A DNA stretch of 64,000 nucleotides from Halorussus sp. MSC15.2 (GTDB lineage Archaea; Halobacteriota; Halobacteria; Halobacteriales; Haladaptataceae), in NCBI RefSeq assembly GCF_010747475.1, contig NZ_VSLZ01000001.1:1178001-1242000 (forward strand). The letters run 5' to 3'. Within the stretch, counting starts at the first letter, position 1. Every line of letters starts with the position of its first letter. Under the pieces are notes generated by a model that worked only from the letters and a program-made list of their open reading frames with translations, was not told the DNA's origin and did no database searches. The position numbers were made by a program, and so were the translations under genes. This document shows, one piece after another, positions 9,388 through 19,912 of this stretch.

Positions 9388-10701
9388 TCACGATTCGGCC
9401 TCCGTGCTGAGAATCTCGTAGATGGCGTCGGTCACGTCCTCGGGACTGTTGACGTAGCTGACCGCCACCTCCGACGACTCGCCGAAGTGGTCCTCGACCT
9501 CCTCGGCGTGGGTCGCGTTGATGGCCTTCCCGTCGGGTTGGGTCTCGACGTAGGCGTGGAGGTTCGCGGGAATCTCCTCCATCAGCGGCACGACGTTCTC
9601 GCTGGTGTCGTTCCGGGAGTTCTCGCTGTCGCCCGCCGCGAACACGTAGCGGTTCCAGTCCGACCACGGGTAGCGCTCGTCGAGAATCTCCGCGGTGAGT
9701 TCGTAGGCCGACGAAATCTTGGTCCCGCCGCCCGACCGGATGCCGAAGAACTCCTCGCGGTCGACCTCCCACGCCTCGGCGTCGTGGGCGATGTAGACGA
9801 ACTCGGCGTTGTCGTACTTCCCGGTCAGGTACCAGTCCAGCGGCGTGAAGGTGCGCTCGACCAGTTCGCGCTTCTTCTCGCGCATCGACCCCGACACGTC
9901 CCGGATGTTGACGACGACCACGTTCTTCTCGCGCTCCTCGATGATTTCGGGGTAGCGGTAGCGCTCGTCCTCCCGTCGGAAGGGGACGTGGCGGATGCCC
10001 TCCTCCTTTATCTTCTGGGCCGTGCTGCGGTTGGTGACGTTCTCCTCGACCTCCTCGATGGAGTCCCACTTCGTCTTCTCGTCGGCGGGAATCTGGCCGT
10101 AGGCCTCTTCGAGCCAGTGCTTCGAGACGTTGATGGAGTTGTCCCGCGCCCATTCGAACGTCCTGTCCGGACCCCAGCCGTCGATTCGCAGCACCTCTTC
10201 GAGGAAGTCGGGGTCGAAGTCCATCGCCAACTTGCGCTTCAGCCCCTCCTTGAACATCTGCTCGAAGTCCAGCGTGGAGTCGGGACCGGTCCGGGTCATG
10301 TCGGTGAAGTCGCCTTCCTTCTCCTCGATGACCTCCTTCCCCTTCGGTTCGAGGTCCAGTCCCAGTTCGTCGTCTAGTTCCTCGGCGAACTCCTCGGGGT
10401 CCATCTCGTAGTAGTCGTGTTCCCCGCCTTCCTCGCCGGGTTCGTCGCCCTCGTCGCCCTCCTCGCCGGGTTGTGGCTGGGGTTCGCCGACCGGGTCGCC
10501 CACGTCGGGGTCGCCCTGCCCGACTCCGCCCTTGTCCCGCCGGTCGTACGCGAACTCCGGCAGGTCCACGATTTTGATGGGGATGTTTATCTCGTCGGGC
10601 AGGCTCTGGCCGAGGTCGCCGTACTGGATGAAGTCCGCGAGGTCCTCGCGCTTCTCCTCGCCGACCTCCCTGTAGCGCTCCAAGTCCTCTCTCAGTCCCA
10701 T
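9388..10701 (-). CDS. DUF444 (YeaH-like) von Willebrand A-domain protein
   Basis: A 437-residue protein of the YeaH/YhbH (DUF444) family. The C-terminal half is a von Willebrand A domain with the MIDAS motif DVSGSM (in [13 protein letters not shown]) and the later [10 protein letters not shown], which would bind a metal ion. The middle is very acidic, with a Gly/Glu/Pro-rich linker. DUF444 proteins are nearly always encoded next to PrkA kinases and SpoVR, as here, and probably act as their partner. The ATG at 10701 is chosen because it overlaps the real end of prkA2 by 10 bases and begins [13 protein letters not shown], the usual family start. Upstream in-frame residues belong to another frame. 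Confidence 0.92.
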   Translation of the reverse strand: MGLREDLERYREVGEEKREDLADFIQYGDLGQSLPDEINIPIKIVDLPEFAYDRRDKGGVGQGDPDVGDPVGEPQPQPGEEGDEGDEPGEEGGEHDYYEMDPEEFAEELDDELGLDLEPKGKEVIEEKEGDFTDMTRTGPDSTLDFEQMFKEGLKRKLAMDFDPDFLEEVLRIDGWGPDRTFEWARDNSINVSKHWLEEAYGQIPADEKTKWDSIEEVEENVTNRSTAQKIKEEGIRHVPFRREDERYRYPEIIEEREKNVVVVNIRDVSGSMREKKRELVERTFTPLDWYLTGKYDNAEFVYIAHDAEAWEVDREEFFGIRSGGGTKISSAYELTAEILDERYPWSDWNRYVFAAGDSENSRNDTSENVVPLMEEIPANLHAYVETQPDGKAINATHAEEVEDHFGESSEVAVSYVNSPEDVTDAIYEILSTEAES

Positions 10702-13051
10702 TTGTAGCTCACCTGACTCATGACGTGTTGGCTGGTCAGTTCCGCCGACGCCTCGCTGTAGCCGAACATCTCGACCAGATTCGTCACCGTCTTCTCCTTC
10801 ACCGCGGCCGTCTCGGTGTCGCTGGGCGGGTCGGCCCACTGGTTGGGGTCGAAGTCCTCGTACACCCGGCGCACGTCGTCCCAGTCGTAGTTCGCCAGCA
10901 CCGTCTTGATGATGGGAATCTCCTTGGGGTCGATGTCCGACACCGAGAAGTCCTCGTCGCGGTTCTCCCACGCGTGGCGGTTCAGCGCGGTGATGACCTT
11001 GTTGCGCCGGAACTCCTCGACCGCCGGCGAGGGACCGTGGTCGGCCCCGTAGCTCTCGGGCGAGAACCGGCCGAGGTGGTCGTCTCGAACACCTTCATCT
11101 TGAGCGCGTCGGGTTCGACGCGCTCGCCACGGTCGTTCTCGACCTGCTCGTCGGTCGCCCACGCGTAGACGTGTTCGATGTACTCCTCGACGGTCTCCTC
11201 GTCCACCCGCTTGTCGCGCATCATCGCGTCGAGGACGTCCTCCTCCTGTCGCTGGAAGATGTGGTTCTTCACCGGCACGAGTCGGTTCTCGTACTCGGTG
11301 CGCTCGGCCGTCGAGAAGACGGGCGCGCCCGTCAGTCCCTCGGCCATCGCGTTGAGGATGTCGCGGGGCATGATGACCTCCTCGACGGAGTACTCGGCGT
11401 GAGCGCGCTCGCTCTCCTCGTTGAGCAGGTCCGCGATGACGTCCCGCGTGTAGGTCACGGGAATCCCCTGCTCGCCGTCGTCGGCGTCGTCGCCGAACTC
11501 GAAGTCGTCCTTGTCGAGTCGGTCGTCGCCGTCGAGGAGGTACCCCCGGTCGAACAGTTTGGCCTTGTCCACGAGGTCGAGTCCCGCGGGCACGTCCTCG
11601 CCGTCGAGTCGAGTCACGACGCTGTAGAGCGCCGCGGCCTCGACGGCGTGGGGCGCGAGTTCGCGCTGGCCCACTCCGGTCCCGTGGTCGTTGTTCCGGA
11701 CCGGGACCGAGAGGGGTTCGCGAATCAGCGTCTCAAGTTCGTCGTAGCTGTCGGCCCGCCAGACGTCGGTCTCGTTGGTCAGTTCGCGCCGGATGAGTTC
11801 GGCCTCCAGACTCAGGTTGGTGAGGTACTTGAACCGACGCCGGTCGAGTCGGCGCTTCAGCGCCTTGAGCGGGTCCGCACCGCCCGCCTCGGCGTGCTGG
11901 TTGAGTTGGGCCTCCAAGTCGGGATTCGAGATGATGAGCAACTGGGTGTCGATGTCCATCTGGATGCCCTTGTCCAGTTTCACCGTCTTCTCGTCGGGCA
12001 CGTTGAGCAACTTCTGGAGCAGGTCGGCGTGCTGGGCGGCGTCCTCAACGATGGTGAGCAGGCCGTTCCCCTGCGAGAGGACGCCGTCGTAACTGAACGC
12101 CTGCGGGTTCTTGCGCCCTCGCGAGTCGAGTTCCTGCAACATCCCGCGCATCCACGACCCCACGAGGCGCTCCTTGGGCGGCCCGGAGTCCTCCGAGTGG
12201 AGGACGCCGATGCCGTGACCGATGTCCACCACGTAGTTCTTCACGCGGAGGTGGTTGGGGTCGGTGATGGCGCTGAACAGGTCCGCTTCGCCGGTCCGAC
12301 GGTACTGCTCTTCGAGGTAGTCGTAGGCCTCCCGACTGAAGGGGTCGAGTTTGCTGTCCACCTTCAGGTCGATGTGGTCCTCGACCTCGGCGTTGATTCG
12401 CGCGAGGATGTCCTCGCGGACCTCCTCGGGGAACACCGTCAGCGGGTTGGCCTGCACCGGACTCGGGAACCAGTTCTCCTCGTCGGCGGCCGCCCGCTCC
12501 TCGCCGTAACTCAGGCCGCGGGCCTCGGTGGCGCTGGCGATGTTCCACTCGACGGTGTAGCGACGGCCCGCCTCGGTCTTCGAGAACTCGCGGAGACCGT
12601 TGACGAGACACCGCTTCAGTTCGGACTTGCCGGTCGCCGTCGGCCCGTCGAACCAGATTATCTTCTCGGCCTTGCCGCGTTCGGCCGCGATGGACCGGAG
12701 GTCGTCCACGAACGCGTTGAGGACCTCCGTGTTGCCGAGGATGGCGTGTTCGCCGTCGTTAGCGGGGTCGTCGAAGAAGCGGTAGCGCTCCTTCTCCTCG
12801 CCAACCTCGACGACGGTCCGGGTGCCCATCGACTCGATGGCTTCGAGGAGGTACCTGCTGGCGTGGGCCGCAACGGTGGGGTTCCGGAACGCCTCGTCCA
12901 CGAACTCGGTGAGGCTCTTGGGTTCCTCGTAGGTCTCCCTGAGTTCGCGGTCGGCCGCCTCGACGAACTCGCCGGCGTCGCGGTCCGGCGTCTCCTCGCG
13001 GCCGCTGGCGTCGTCGCGGCCGGTCCGCCCGTCGTCGTGGCCGGTCGCCAC
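10692..13051 (-). pseudogene. PrkA family serine protein kinase, second copy, frameshifted
   Basis: PrkA (YeaG-like) kinases combine an AAA-type P-loop domain with a C-terminal kinase-like domain. The GTG start at 13051 is 2 bases after the prkA1 stop. Walker A is GPTATGKS, preceded by KIIWFD. At about 11082 the frame breaks: codons for LKMKVFE run into an unrelated tail, while [12 protein letters not shown] and the rest of the PrkA C-terminus continue in the -1 frame to a stop at 10692, ending [10 protein letters not shown]. One missing base between about 11081 and 11084 would restore a protein of about 786 residues. Because the C-terminus is perfectly preserved in the other frame, the break is recent or is a sequencing error. 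It resembles prkA1 only distantly. Confidence 0.88.
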
Positions 13052-13053
13052 GG

Positions 13054-15117
13054 TTAGTCCTCCATCTCTGCGCGAGCGACCTCGGCACCGGCGAACTCCA
13101 GCACCTCCTTGGCGCCGTCACGCGAGTAGCCTTGGTCCACGAGCGCGTCTATCCACGCGTTCTGCTCGTCGTCGTCCATCTCGTTGGCCGACACCAGCGC
13201 CGAGAAGTTGATGTTGTGCTTCTTGTCCTCCCAGAGTTTGCGTTCGAGCGCGCGGCGCAGGCGGTCGTTGTCCTGCGGGTCGAACGGCGACCCCTCGCGG
13301 GCGCGCCGGGAGACCCAGTTGCTCACTTCCTGCCGGAAGTCGTTCTTGCGGTCGCGCGGGATGTCGAGTTTCTCCTCGACCGCCCGGAGGAAACTCTCGT
13401 CGGGTTCCTGCTCGCGGCCGGTGAGTTCGTCCTCGACGGTGTCGTCGTCGATGTACGCCATCACGTGGTCCATGTACTTCTCGCCCTGCCGCTGAATCTC
13501 CTCGATGTCGTAGGCCAGCGCGTGGCGCACGTCCTCGATGGCGCGGTCCTTGTACTCCTCGCGGACCATCTCGAGGTAGCGGTAGTACGTCTCGAAGTTC
13601 TCCTCCGGGATGGAGCCGTGGTTCTCGAGGTTCTCCTCGAAGTGGTTGAACACCGAGAGCGGACTTAGGAACCCCTTGTCGCGGTGGGTGGAGTTCATGA
13701 TGGCCTCGGCTATCTCGTCGCCGATGAACCGGGCGGAGACGCCCTCCATCCCCTCGCCGATGTCGGCCGACTCCTCGCCCTCCTCGCGGAGTTTCTTCAC
13801 GTCCACGTCCTCGCCGTCCTTTATCTCCCCGTTGTAGGCCTTGACCTTCTGCATCAGGTCCACCATCTCGCTGTCGGGTTCCTCGATGCGGGTCAGGACG
13901 CCGAACAGTCCGGCCATTTCGAGGGTGTGGGGTTCGATGTGGACGTCGGGCACGTCGGCGTTGCCCAACATCTTCCGGTAAATCTTGGCCTCCTCCTCGT
14001 ACTCGAGGACGTACGGGAAGTCGATGCGCTTGGTCCGGTCGTTGAACGCCTCCATCTTCTCGTCGCCCTTCTTGTCGCGGTACTCGGGCATGTTCGTCCG
14101 GCCGACGATGACTTGGTCGATGTCGATTCGGGGGTTGTTCTTGGGCTTGATGGTCTGTTCCTGCGTCGCGTGGAGGAAGTCGTACAGAAACTCGCGCTGG
14201 AGTTTCAGCAGTTCCTCGCCCGAGAAGATGCCCCGGTTGGCGTTACAGAACGCCCCCGAGTAGTCGAACGCGCGCGGGTCGGACTCGCCGTAGATGGCGA
14301 TTTTGCTGTAGTTGACGTCGCCGGTCAACTCGGTCTCGTCTTGGTTCTTCTTGTCCTTCGGTTCGAACGTCTCGACCGCTTGGCGCTTGTTCTCGTCGGC
14401 GGTGAGTCGGATGACCTCCACGTGGTTCTCGAGGACCTGCTGGATGTCGTCGTCGTAGTACGCCAGCAGTTCGTCCATGTAGAACGCCGACGCGGGGTCG
14501 AGCGACTGCTCGTTCTGGATGGTGTAGGGCGCGTCGAGGTTCTCGTTCAGGTCGTCGATGACTCGCTGGCGCTGTTCGAGCGGCAGCAGGACGAGGGGGT
14601 CCTGATTCATCGGCGACCGGACCGTGTCGTCGGCCGGGTCCTGGTCGTGGATGACGTCACAGAGGTTGGTCCACTTGTACGTGTACATCCGGCCCTCTTC
14701 GCGGAGGGTGTAGTCCTCGAAGTACTTCCGGGCCTGCCGGTCGAAGTCGGACTTCCCCGACCCCACCGGACCGAGCAGGAGTTTGATGCGCTTCTGCGGC
14801 CCGAGACCCCGCGCGCCGGACTTGACCTTGTTCACGAACTCGTGGATGGCGCGGTGGATTTCGTGGCCGTAGAACGTGTTCTCGCCGTCGTGCAGCGGGT
14901 CCTCCGAGGCGAGCAGGTACTCGACCACACCGGCTTCCTCGTCGTACTCGGTCCCGTAGTAGTCGAACATGTCGGCCACCCGCTGGTGGGCGTTCCGAGC
15001 GATTTTGGGGTCTTCGTACACCTCGTCGAGGTACCAGTCGAACGACTTGGTCTCGCGGAGGTCTTCGGGCATCGATTCTTGGTATCGCTGGCTGAGTTCT
15101 TCCAGTGTTGCTGTCAT
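13054..15117 (-). CDS. prkA: PrkA family serine protein kinase, first copy
   Basis: A 687-residue PrkA-type protein kinase. Walker A is LLGPVGSGKSDFDR at about residues 115-128; the N-terminal PrkA AAA domain includes QRVADMFDYYG and the later CNANRGIFSGEELLKLQ. The C-terminal kinase-like part follows, ending EVARAEMED. The ATG at 15117 (MTATLEELSQRYQ) is chosen; upstream codons to 15279 have poor haloarchaeal character. Known relatives phosphorylate proteins on Ser/Thr and act in stress or stationary phase. It heads the unit prkA1-prkA2-DUF444-spoVR and lies 2 bases from prkA2. Two adjacent, diverged prkA genes are common in haloarchaea. Confidence 0.92.
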   Translation of the reverse strand: MTATLEELSQRYQESMPEDLRETKSFDWYLDEVYEDPKIARNAHQRVADMFDYYGTEYDEEAGVVEYLLASEDPLHDGENTFYGHEIHRAIHEFVNKVKSGARGLGPQKRIKLLLGPVGSGKSDFDRQARKYFEDYTLREEGRMYTYKWTNLCDVIHDQDPADDTVRSPMNQDPLVLLPLEQRQRVIDDLNENLDAPYTIQNEQSLDPASAFYMDELLAYYDDDIQQVLENHVEVIRLTADENKRQAVETFEPKDKKNQDETELTGDVNYSKIAIYGESDPRAFDYSGAFCNANRGIFSGEELLKLQREFLYDFLHATQEQTIKPKNNPRIDIDQVIVGRTNMPEYRDKKGDEKMEAFNDRTKRIDFPYVLEYEEEAKIYRKMLGNADVPDVHIEPHTLEMAGLFGVLTRIEEPDSEMVDLMQKVKAYNGEIKDGEDVDVKKLREEGEESADIGEGMEGVSARFIGDEIAEAIMNSTHRDKGFLSPLSVFNHFEENLENHGSIPEENFETYYRYLEMVREEYKDRAIEDVRHALAYDIEEIQRQGEKYMDHVMAYIDDDTVEDELTGREQEPDESFLRAVEEKLDIPRDRKNDFRQEVSNWVSRRAREGSPFDPQDNDRLRRALERKLWEDKKHNINFSALVSANEMDDDEQNAWIDALVDQGYSRDGAKEVLEFAGAEVARAEMED

Positions 15118-15683
15118 CGTATCACGCGTTCCGTTGGGAGAGTCGAGAGAGAGCAAACGGTTGACCGGTGGTTCTGTAGTTCGCGGCCGGAATATGTGGT
15201 AGACGGACACGCACAAAGAGGTGACGGCCACTCTGATATCTGATAACTTTTCACAAACGTGGCGCTGCCCGTGCCACACACCCCTTCCGACTCCTCGGAC
15301 CCGCTCGTGCGCGGGACGCTACCGTTTTGGCCGTTCATGTACGTGCTATCCCACCCCGTATTCACGGCGACGTGCACGTCGGAGGGCGACGAACTCGGGC
15401 GGTCGTGAATCGGTAGGTTCGTGTTACCGCGTACCGCGTGGGTCGGTACCACCGATACTATTTAATGGATGGGATGTAGCGATATATAACTGTTGGCTCG
15501 ACTCGATTTTGATTTTATATAAATTAACTCCATTGAACACCGACGACTGACGCGGGTGAAGGGCATCACCTCTTCGGTGGGAGTTGGTAACGGACCCGGC
15601 CTTTAAGACCGGGCGAGCGAGCGGACCGCTGTCGCCCGCGTGCGACCGGCAAGGCCTTACCCGGCAGGGCCGAACCGGCGACC
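15118..15683. other. Intergenic region, divergent promoters, no gene seen
   Basis: About 565 bases between the divergent prkA1 and 15684 genes. It contains an A/T-rich stretch at about 15461-15530 (including TATATAAATT near 15515) unlike the surrounding DNA, and the inverted repeat CCCGG-n9-CCGGG around 15595-15613 shortly before the rightward gene. Only very short open frames exist, none with a plausible start and codon use. I see no RNA gene. Confidence 0.4.
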
Positions 15684-16100
15684 ATGAGCGACGGCGACCC
15701 GACCGAGCGCAGTTCGACCGACCCCGACCTACCCGCTGGCTGGACGGTCTGGAACGACGAACCCGAGGGACGCCGAATCCTCGCGTACCGGCCGGACGTG
15801 TTCGACGGCGACGAGTTCCCACCGGCGTGCATGCCGACGCTGTACGTCGCGGCTGGCGCGCCCAACCGCCCGGCCTCCGAGGCCGAGTACGGGACGACGC
15901 GGGTCTGGCGCGTCGAGTTCTTCCTCGAACCCGAAGTCGAGTTAGTCCCCGCGCGAACGTACGACACGCGCGAGGAGGCGGTCGCAGGCGCGCGAGAACT
16001 CGCGGCCGAGTTCGCTCGCGGCGAACTCGACTACCGAGGCGCGTATCAGGTCCCGCGGGAGGAGTACTTCGATGAACTCGACGAACTGACCGGGGAGTAG
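15684..16100 (+). CDS. Conserved haloarchaeal protein (probably DUF5820 family)
   Basis: A 138-residue soluble, acidic protein. It includes LPAGWTVWNDEPEGRRILAY near residue 18, ACMPTLYVAAGAPN, and a helical tail TREEAVAGARELAAEFARGE. No signal peptide or membrane segment is present. I think it belongs to the haloarchaeal DUF5820 family from the LPAGW and MPTLYV features, but no function is known. It is followed 65 bases later by the UPF0179 gene on the same strand and may be co-transcribed with it. Confidence 0.7.
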   Translation: MSDGDPTERSSTDPDLPAGWTVWNDEPEGRRILAYRPDVFDGDEFPPACMPTLYVAAGAPNRPASEAEYGTTRVWRVEFFLEPEVELVPARTYDTREEAVAGARELAAEFARGELDYRGAYQVPREEYFDELDELTGE

Positions 16101-16165
16101 CGACAACTCGGCCGACCGGCCGACAGGACGAGAGTCTTAACCGGACGGCCCGCGTACCCGTGTCC

Positions 16166-16615
16166 ATGTCGTCCATCACCCTCATCGGAACCCGTCTCGC
16201 CGACCCCGGTCAGGAGTTCGTCTATCGGGGCGAGTCCTCGGCCTGCGAGGGGTGTCCGTACCGCGACCAGTGTCTGAACCTCTCGGAGGGCGTGCGCTAC
16301 CGCGTCAGCGACGTGCGAGACGGTGCCCAGACCCTCGACTGCGCCGTCCACGACAGCGGCGTGACCGCGGTGGAGGTCGAACCCGTCGGCGCGAAGGCCA
16401 ACGTCCCCGCCAAGAACGCCTACGCCGGGAGCAAGGCCAGTCTCGAAGGACCCTGCCCGCACACGGAGTGCCCGAGCCACGAATTCTGCGAACCGGCGGG
16501 TGTGAACTTCGACGAGGACTACCAGATTACGGAGGTCGTGGGCGACCCGCCCCACGACTACTGCATGCTCGACCGGGACCTGACGCTGGTCGAGTTCGCG
16601 CCGAACGAGGAGTAG
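16166..16615 (+). CDS. UPF0179 family cysteine-rich protein
   Basis: A 149-residue archaeal protein of the UPF0179 family, starting MSSITLIGTRLADPGQEF. Eight cysteines are visible: C27, C30, C36, C59, C97, C102, C108 and C133. The ACEGCPYRDQC and CPHTECPSHEFC clusters could bind zinc or an iron-sulfur cluster. The ATG at 16166 is preferred to the GTG two codons upstream because family members begin at this methionine. No function is established for the family; it is widespread in Euryarchaeota. Confidence 0.88.
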   Translation: MSSITLIGTRLADPGQEFVYRGESSACEGCPYRDQCLNLSEGVRYRVSDVRDGAQTLDCAVHDSGVTAVEVEPVGAKANVPAKNAYAGSKASLEGPCPHTECPSHEFCEPAGVNFDEDYQITEVVGDPPHDYCMLDRDLTLVEFAPNEE

Positions 16616-16766
16616 CAAACTGCGACCGGACCGACGTTCCGGGCTTCCGACTCGCCATGATGCGACGCGAGAACGAACTTGTCCGAACCGGACGAACGGA
16701 CGACGAACGAACCAAAAAATCGGATGCCGTCACGCTATCGGTGCTGTCGAAAGCGAGCGCCGACTG

Positions 16767-17747
16767 TTAGAACCACCCGTCTTCGTCTTCTTCACCGATG
16801 AAGCCTTCGCCCTCTTCTTCTTCCTCTCCACCGTCGAAGAGATTCTCATCTTCCTCTCCTTCGACGCCGGTGAAGGGACCGAAGTCGTCGGCGGTGTCGA
16901 ACTCGTCGTCTGCGGCGAACACCTGTTCGCCGAATCCGGTGAGCGTGGGAGCCACGAACTCGCTCGCGTCGCCGAACTCGTGACTGAGTTCGTCGTCACC
17001 GACGCAGCAGCCTTCGGTCTCACCGTCGTCCTGCATCGCACCCATCGCGCTGCTGTCCACCATGGCCGCTTCCGTCGTCTCGTTCGCCTGCTCGGTCGCC
17101 GTCATCTGGGCCTCCGCACCTCGCTTCGGGGTGACGTCGCTCACTTGGACGACCGAACCGTTGGTCAGGTCCACGACGACCGACTGGGTCGCGTTCGGCG
17201 AGACGAACGTGACCTGCTGGCCGGTGAAGTTGGGTTCGGCCTCGATGGCGACCTCTATCGGCACGAACTCGTCGCCGACCTCCTGCTGGGCCGCCTCCAC
17301 CGCCGAGACGGCTCCGCCGATGTCACTCACGCTGATTCCCTGCTGTTGGAGCACGGTCTGGTTCACCTGTGCGATATTCCTGCTGACTTGGATGATTCCG
17401 GCGTCGGTCCCGTTGACGACGACGCCCGTGACGTTCCCCGTCTCGTTGGCGACGAGGACCTCGTATCCCGGCGTACCGTTCGCCCGTTTGAGTCGAACGC
17501 CGAGTACCGTCCCGCCGGTCTCGTTCTGCGCGAGGACGGCGGCTTCGTACGCCGTCACGTTGAGTTCCGAAAGGTTGAGACCGCCGGTGGTCTGGTTCTG
17601 CGCGCCGTCGTCCTGTAGATACTGTCCCCCTTCGACCGCGCTACGGTCGGCCGAACTGGCGGCGACTGCCGAGCCAGCACCCACTGCGACGACGCTGGCT
17701 ACCAGTAACGCGCTCAGTCCGACCGATAGAAGTGTCCGTCCGTTCAT
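16767..17747 (-). CDS. Secreted acidic protein with PepSY-like region
   Basis: A 326-residue exported protein. The signal peptide runs MNGRTLLSVGLSALLVASVV to an AVAA cleavage region near residue 29. Residues of about 60-120 (YEAAVLAQNETGGTVLGVRL, then YEVLVANETGNVTGVVV) resemble a PepSY domain, a fold thought to inhibit or bind peptidases. A second, similar domain may lie around 150-210 (VSAVEAAQQEVGDEFVPIEV). The C-terminus is highly acidic, with runs of E, D and G, and holds a CC pair (GCCVGDD). The start at 17747 has a Shine-Dalgarno-like GAGGTG just upstream. It might be a secreted peptidase regulator; that is inference only. Confidence 0.72.
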   Translation of the reverse strand: MNGRTLLSVGLSALLVASVVAVGAGSAVAASSADRSAVEGGQYLQDDGAQNQTTGGLNLSELNVTAYEAAVLAQNETGGTVLGVRLKRANGTPGYEVLVANETGNVTGVVVNGTDAGIIQVSRNIAQVNQTVLQQQGISVSDIGGAVSAVEAAQQEVGDEFVPIEVAIEAEPNFTGQQVTFVSPNATQSVVVDLTNGSVVQVSDVTPKRGAEAQMTATEQANETTEAAMVDSSAMGAMQDDGETEGCCVGDDELSHEFGDASEFVAPTLTGFGEQVFAADDEFDTADDFGPFTGVEGEEDENLFDGGEEEEEGEGFIGEEDEDGWF

Positions 17748-18130
17748 TATGTTCACCTCGCTCGCACCGCAGTAGCGTGGGACGACAGCGACGCTAATAA
17801 TTACTTTCGCCAATCCGTTACCTGTATAGATAGCCACCAATCGCAGTTCACCTAGCTATTCCGGCATGTCCGTGCCGCGAACTATCGGGCGACGTGACCC
17901 GAATGGTCGATTCGAAGACAGTTTCCTCTCAATCGCATTGGTGGTCCAACTCGCCTAATGTTCGACTTATCCCCAACGGTAATCGAACGAACCGGCCGTT
18001 CGGGGTCGGTTCGACGACGCTCGTCTCAGAGCTGTGACAGTGGGCGTGACTGCTGTCGGACAGGTCGGAACTGCGGCGGAGCCGTCGCCGGTGTCGTTTC
18101 GTCCGTCGGAACGAGTCGGACGAGCGAGGG
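17748..18130. other. Intergenic region, nothing recognised
   Basis: About 380 bases. The left end holds the promoter of the leftward secreted-protein gene, with an A/T-rich box near 17795-17805 and a leader with a Shine-Dalgarno-like sequence. The remainder lies after the end of pepF. Short open frames are present but none has a credible start or composition. Confidence 0.4.
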
Positions 18131-19912
18131 TCAGAACTCGTCCAGATACCCCGCGAACGTCTCGGCGGCGCGCTCGTACGTGGCCGGACTGGTGACGTCG
18201 ACGCCGAGGGCTTCGAACTGCGCGAGCAGGTCCTTCCGGCCGGTGTTCCGGAGGAAGTCGCGGAACCGGGAGGGACTGAAACTCCCCTCGCGGAGTCGGT
18301 CGCGGACCACCAGCGCGCCCGTCGCGCCGAGGACGTACTGGAAACTGCTGTATGGTTCGCGGGTCCCCTCACCGAGCCAGTTCCGTCCGGCACGGTCGTC
18401 GTACGCGACCTCGGGCCGGAACTCCGCGAGGAGGTCCGCGTGCGTCTCGCGAACGCGTTCGGCAGAGAGATTCTCCCCGTTCTCGACCGCTGTCGCGAGG
18501 CGGTGAGCGAACGCCGAATTCATCGTCTGGACGTAGAAGTTACCGCCGACGCACTCCAACAGGCGGTTCTTCGCGTGGGCCGCGAGCGGTCCGCCCTGTT
18601 CGATGCAGTGTTCGAGGACGAGAATCTCGTGGAGAACCGACGGAATCTCGCAGATAGCGCTCGGACAGGTCGCGTACCGGGTCGGTCCCTCGCGGTGGTA
18701 CGAGACGTTGAGCGCGTGGCCGAGTTCGTGCCCGAGTACCGAGAGCGACCACAGGTCCTCGCGGTAGTTCGCCAGTACGAACGCCCCGTCGGCCGCCGAG
18801 GCCGGGCAGTACGCCGGGATGTCGGTCCGCTTGTTCTGGGTCGGATACGCGTCGATGCGGCGCTCCGCGAAGAACGACCGCGTTCGGTCCACGTAGTCCT
18901 CCCCCAGCGGCGCGAGCGCGTCGAGGATGTGTTCTTTCGCCTCCTCGTACGGAACCTCGGGTTCCGGGGCGTCCGCGATGGACACTTGGAGGTCCCACGG
19001 TCGGAGCGTCTCGACGCCGAGGCGCTCCCGACGGACCGCCTGCGCCCGGTGGTACGGTCCCAGATTCGCCCTGACCGCGTCGAGCATCACGTCGTGGACC
19101 GCTCCGGGCAGGTACGGTTCCGCCCCCGACTCTGGGTAGGTTCCCCGGAAGTCGCGGTCCCGAATCGAGTCGTAGCCCCGGACCTCGACCTCGGCGTCGG
19201 CGGCCGCGAGTTTCTCGGCGTAGGCCCGCGAGAGCGTGTGTTCGAACCGGTCCATCTCGCTCCAGAACGCCTCGTAGACCCGTTTGCGGTACGCCCGATT
19301 CGGATGCGATAGCTCCTCGCCGTAGTTGTCGTGTCGGAGTTCGACCGTTTCGCCGTCGGGTCGCTCCACGCTCGGTGCGTCGAAGTCCTCGGTCGTGACC
19401 GCCCGGATGACTCTGGTCGGCGCGGACCGCGTCTCGCCGTGGGTCGCGATGGCGTCCTCGGCGTCCGACGACCGGACTCGCTCGGCCTGCTCGCGCAGGC
19501 TCTCGGCGTATCGGCGATACTCGTCGAGTTCGGCGACGAACGCGTCGAGGCGCTCGTCGTCGGTCTCGCGGAGGCGACGGCGGACGGCCGCCGCGACGGG
19601 TTCGAACTCGGCCTCGATGTCGCGGAACCGCCTCCGAACGTCGTCGGCCGCGTCGGACTCGGTGTTGACGTTCCCGTAGAGCGTGGCGTACAGGTCGAGT
19701 CGCTGTTTCCGGCGGTAGCACTCCCCGGTTCGTTCGAGGAGCGCCCGGAGGTCCGCCGTCGTTTCGAGCGACGCCGCGGCCGCCGACTCCAGCGCCGAAA
19801 TCCGGTCGCGGAGCGCCGCCGCGGCGTCGTCCCAGTCGTCCGGCGTCTCGAAGATGCGGGTCAGGTCGAATCGGTACTCGGATGCGATGTCGTCTCTCTC
19901 TGGTAAACTCAT
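18131..19912 (-). CDS. pepF: Oligoendopeptidase F, M3 family metallopeptidase
   Basis: A 593-residue zinc peptidase of the M3B (PepF) family. The zinc motif HELGH is at residues 395-399, with the third ligand likely E422 in CEIPSVLHE, about 27 residues downstream, as in the family. The N-terminal half is the helical substrate-entry region, starting MSLPERDDIASEYRFDLTRI. No signal peptide is seen, so it should cleave short peptides in the cytoplasm. Length and all catalytic residues are intact. It is a single gene, divergent from SBDS. Confidence 0.92.
   Translation of the reverse strand: MSLPERDDIASEYRFDLTRIFETPDDWDDAAAALRDRISALESAAAASLETTADLRALLERTGECYRRKQRLDLYATLYGNVNTESDAADDVRRRFRDIEAEFEPVAAAVRRRLRETDDERLDAFVAELDEYRRYAESLREQAERVRSSDAEDAIATHGETRSAPTRVIRAVTTEDFDAPSVERPDGETVELRHDNYGEELSHPNRAYRKRVYEAFWSEMDRFEHTLSRAYAEKLAAADAEVEVRGYDSIRDRDFRGTYPESGAEPYLPGAVHDVMLDAVRANLGPYHRAQAVRRERLGVETLRPWDLQVSIADAPEPEVPYEEAKEHILDALAPLGEDYVDRTRSFFAERRIDAYPTQNKRTDIPAYCPASAADGAFVLANYREDLWSLSVLGHELGHALNVSYHREGPTRYATCPSAICEIPSVLHEILVLEHCIEQGGPLAAHAKNRLLECVGGNFYVQTMNSAFAHRLATAVENGENLSAERVRETHADLLAEFRPEVAYDDRAGRNWLGEGTREPYSSFQYVLGATGALVVRDRLREGSFSPSRFRDFLRNTGRKDLLAQFEALGVDVTSPATYERAAETFAGYLDEF

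Noticed and set aside
11171-15243. Long plus-strand open frames (628 and 519 codons) opposite the prkA genes
   Set aside because: They are antisense to genes with clear PrkA motifs and have composition typical of shadow frames (many V, L, R, H).
16657-16770. A 37-codon frame after UPF0179
   Set aside because: It is too short and has no start signal, and it overlaps the end of the secreted-protein gene.
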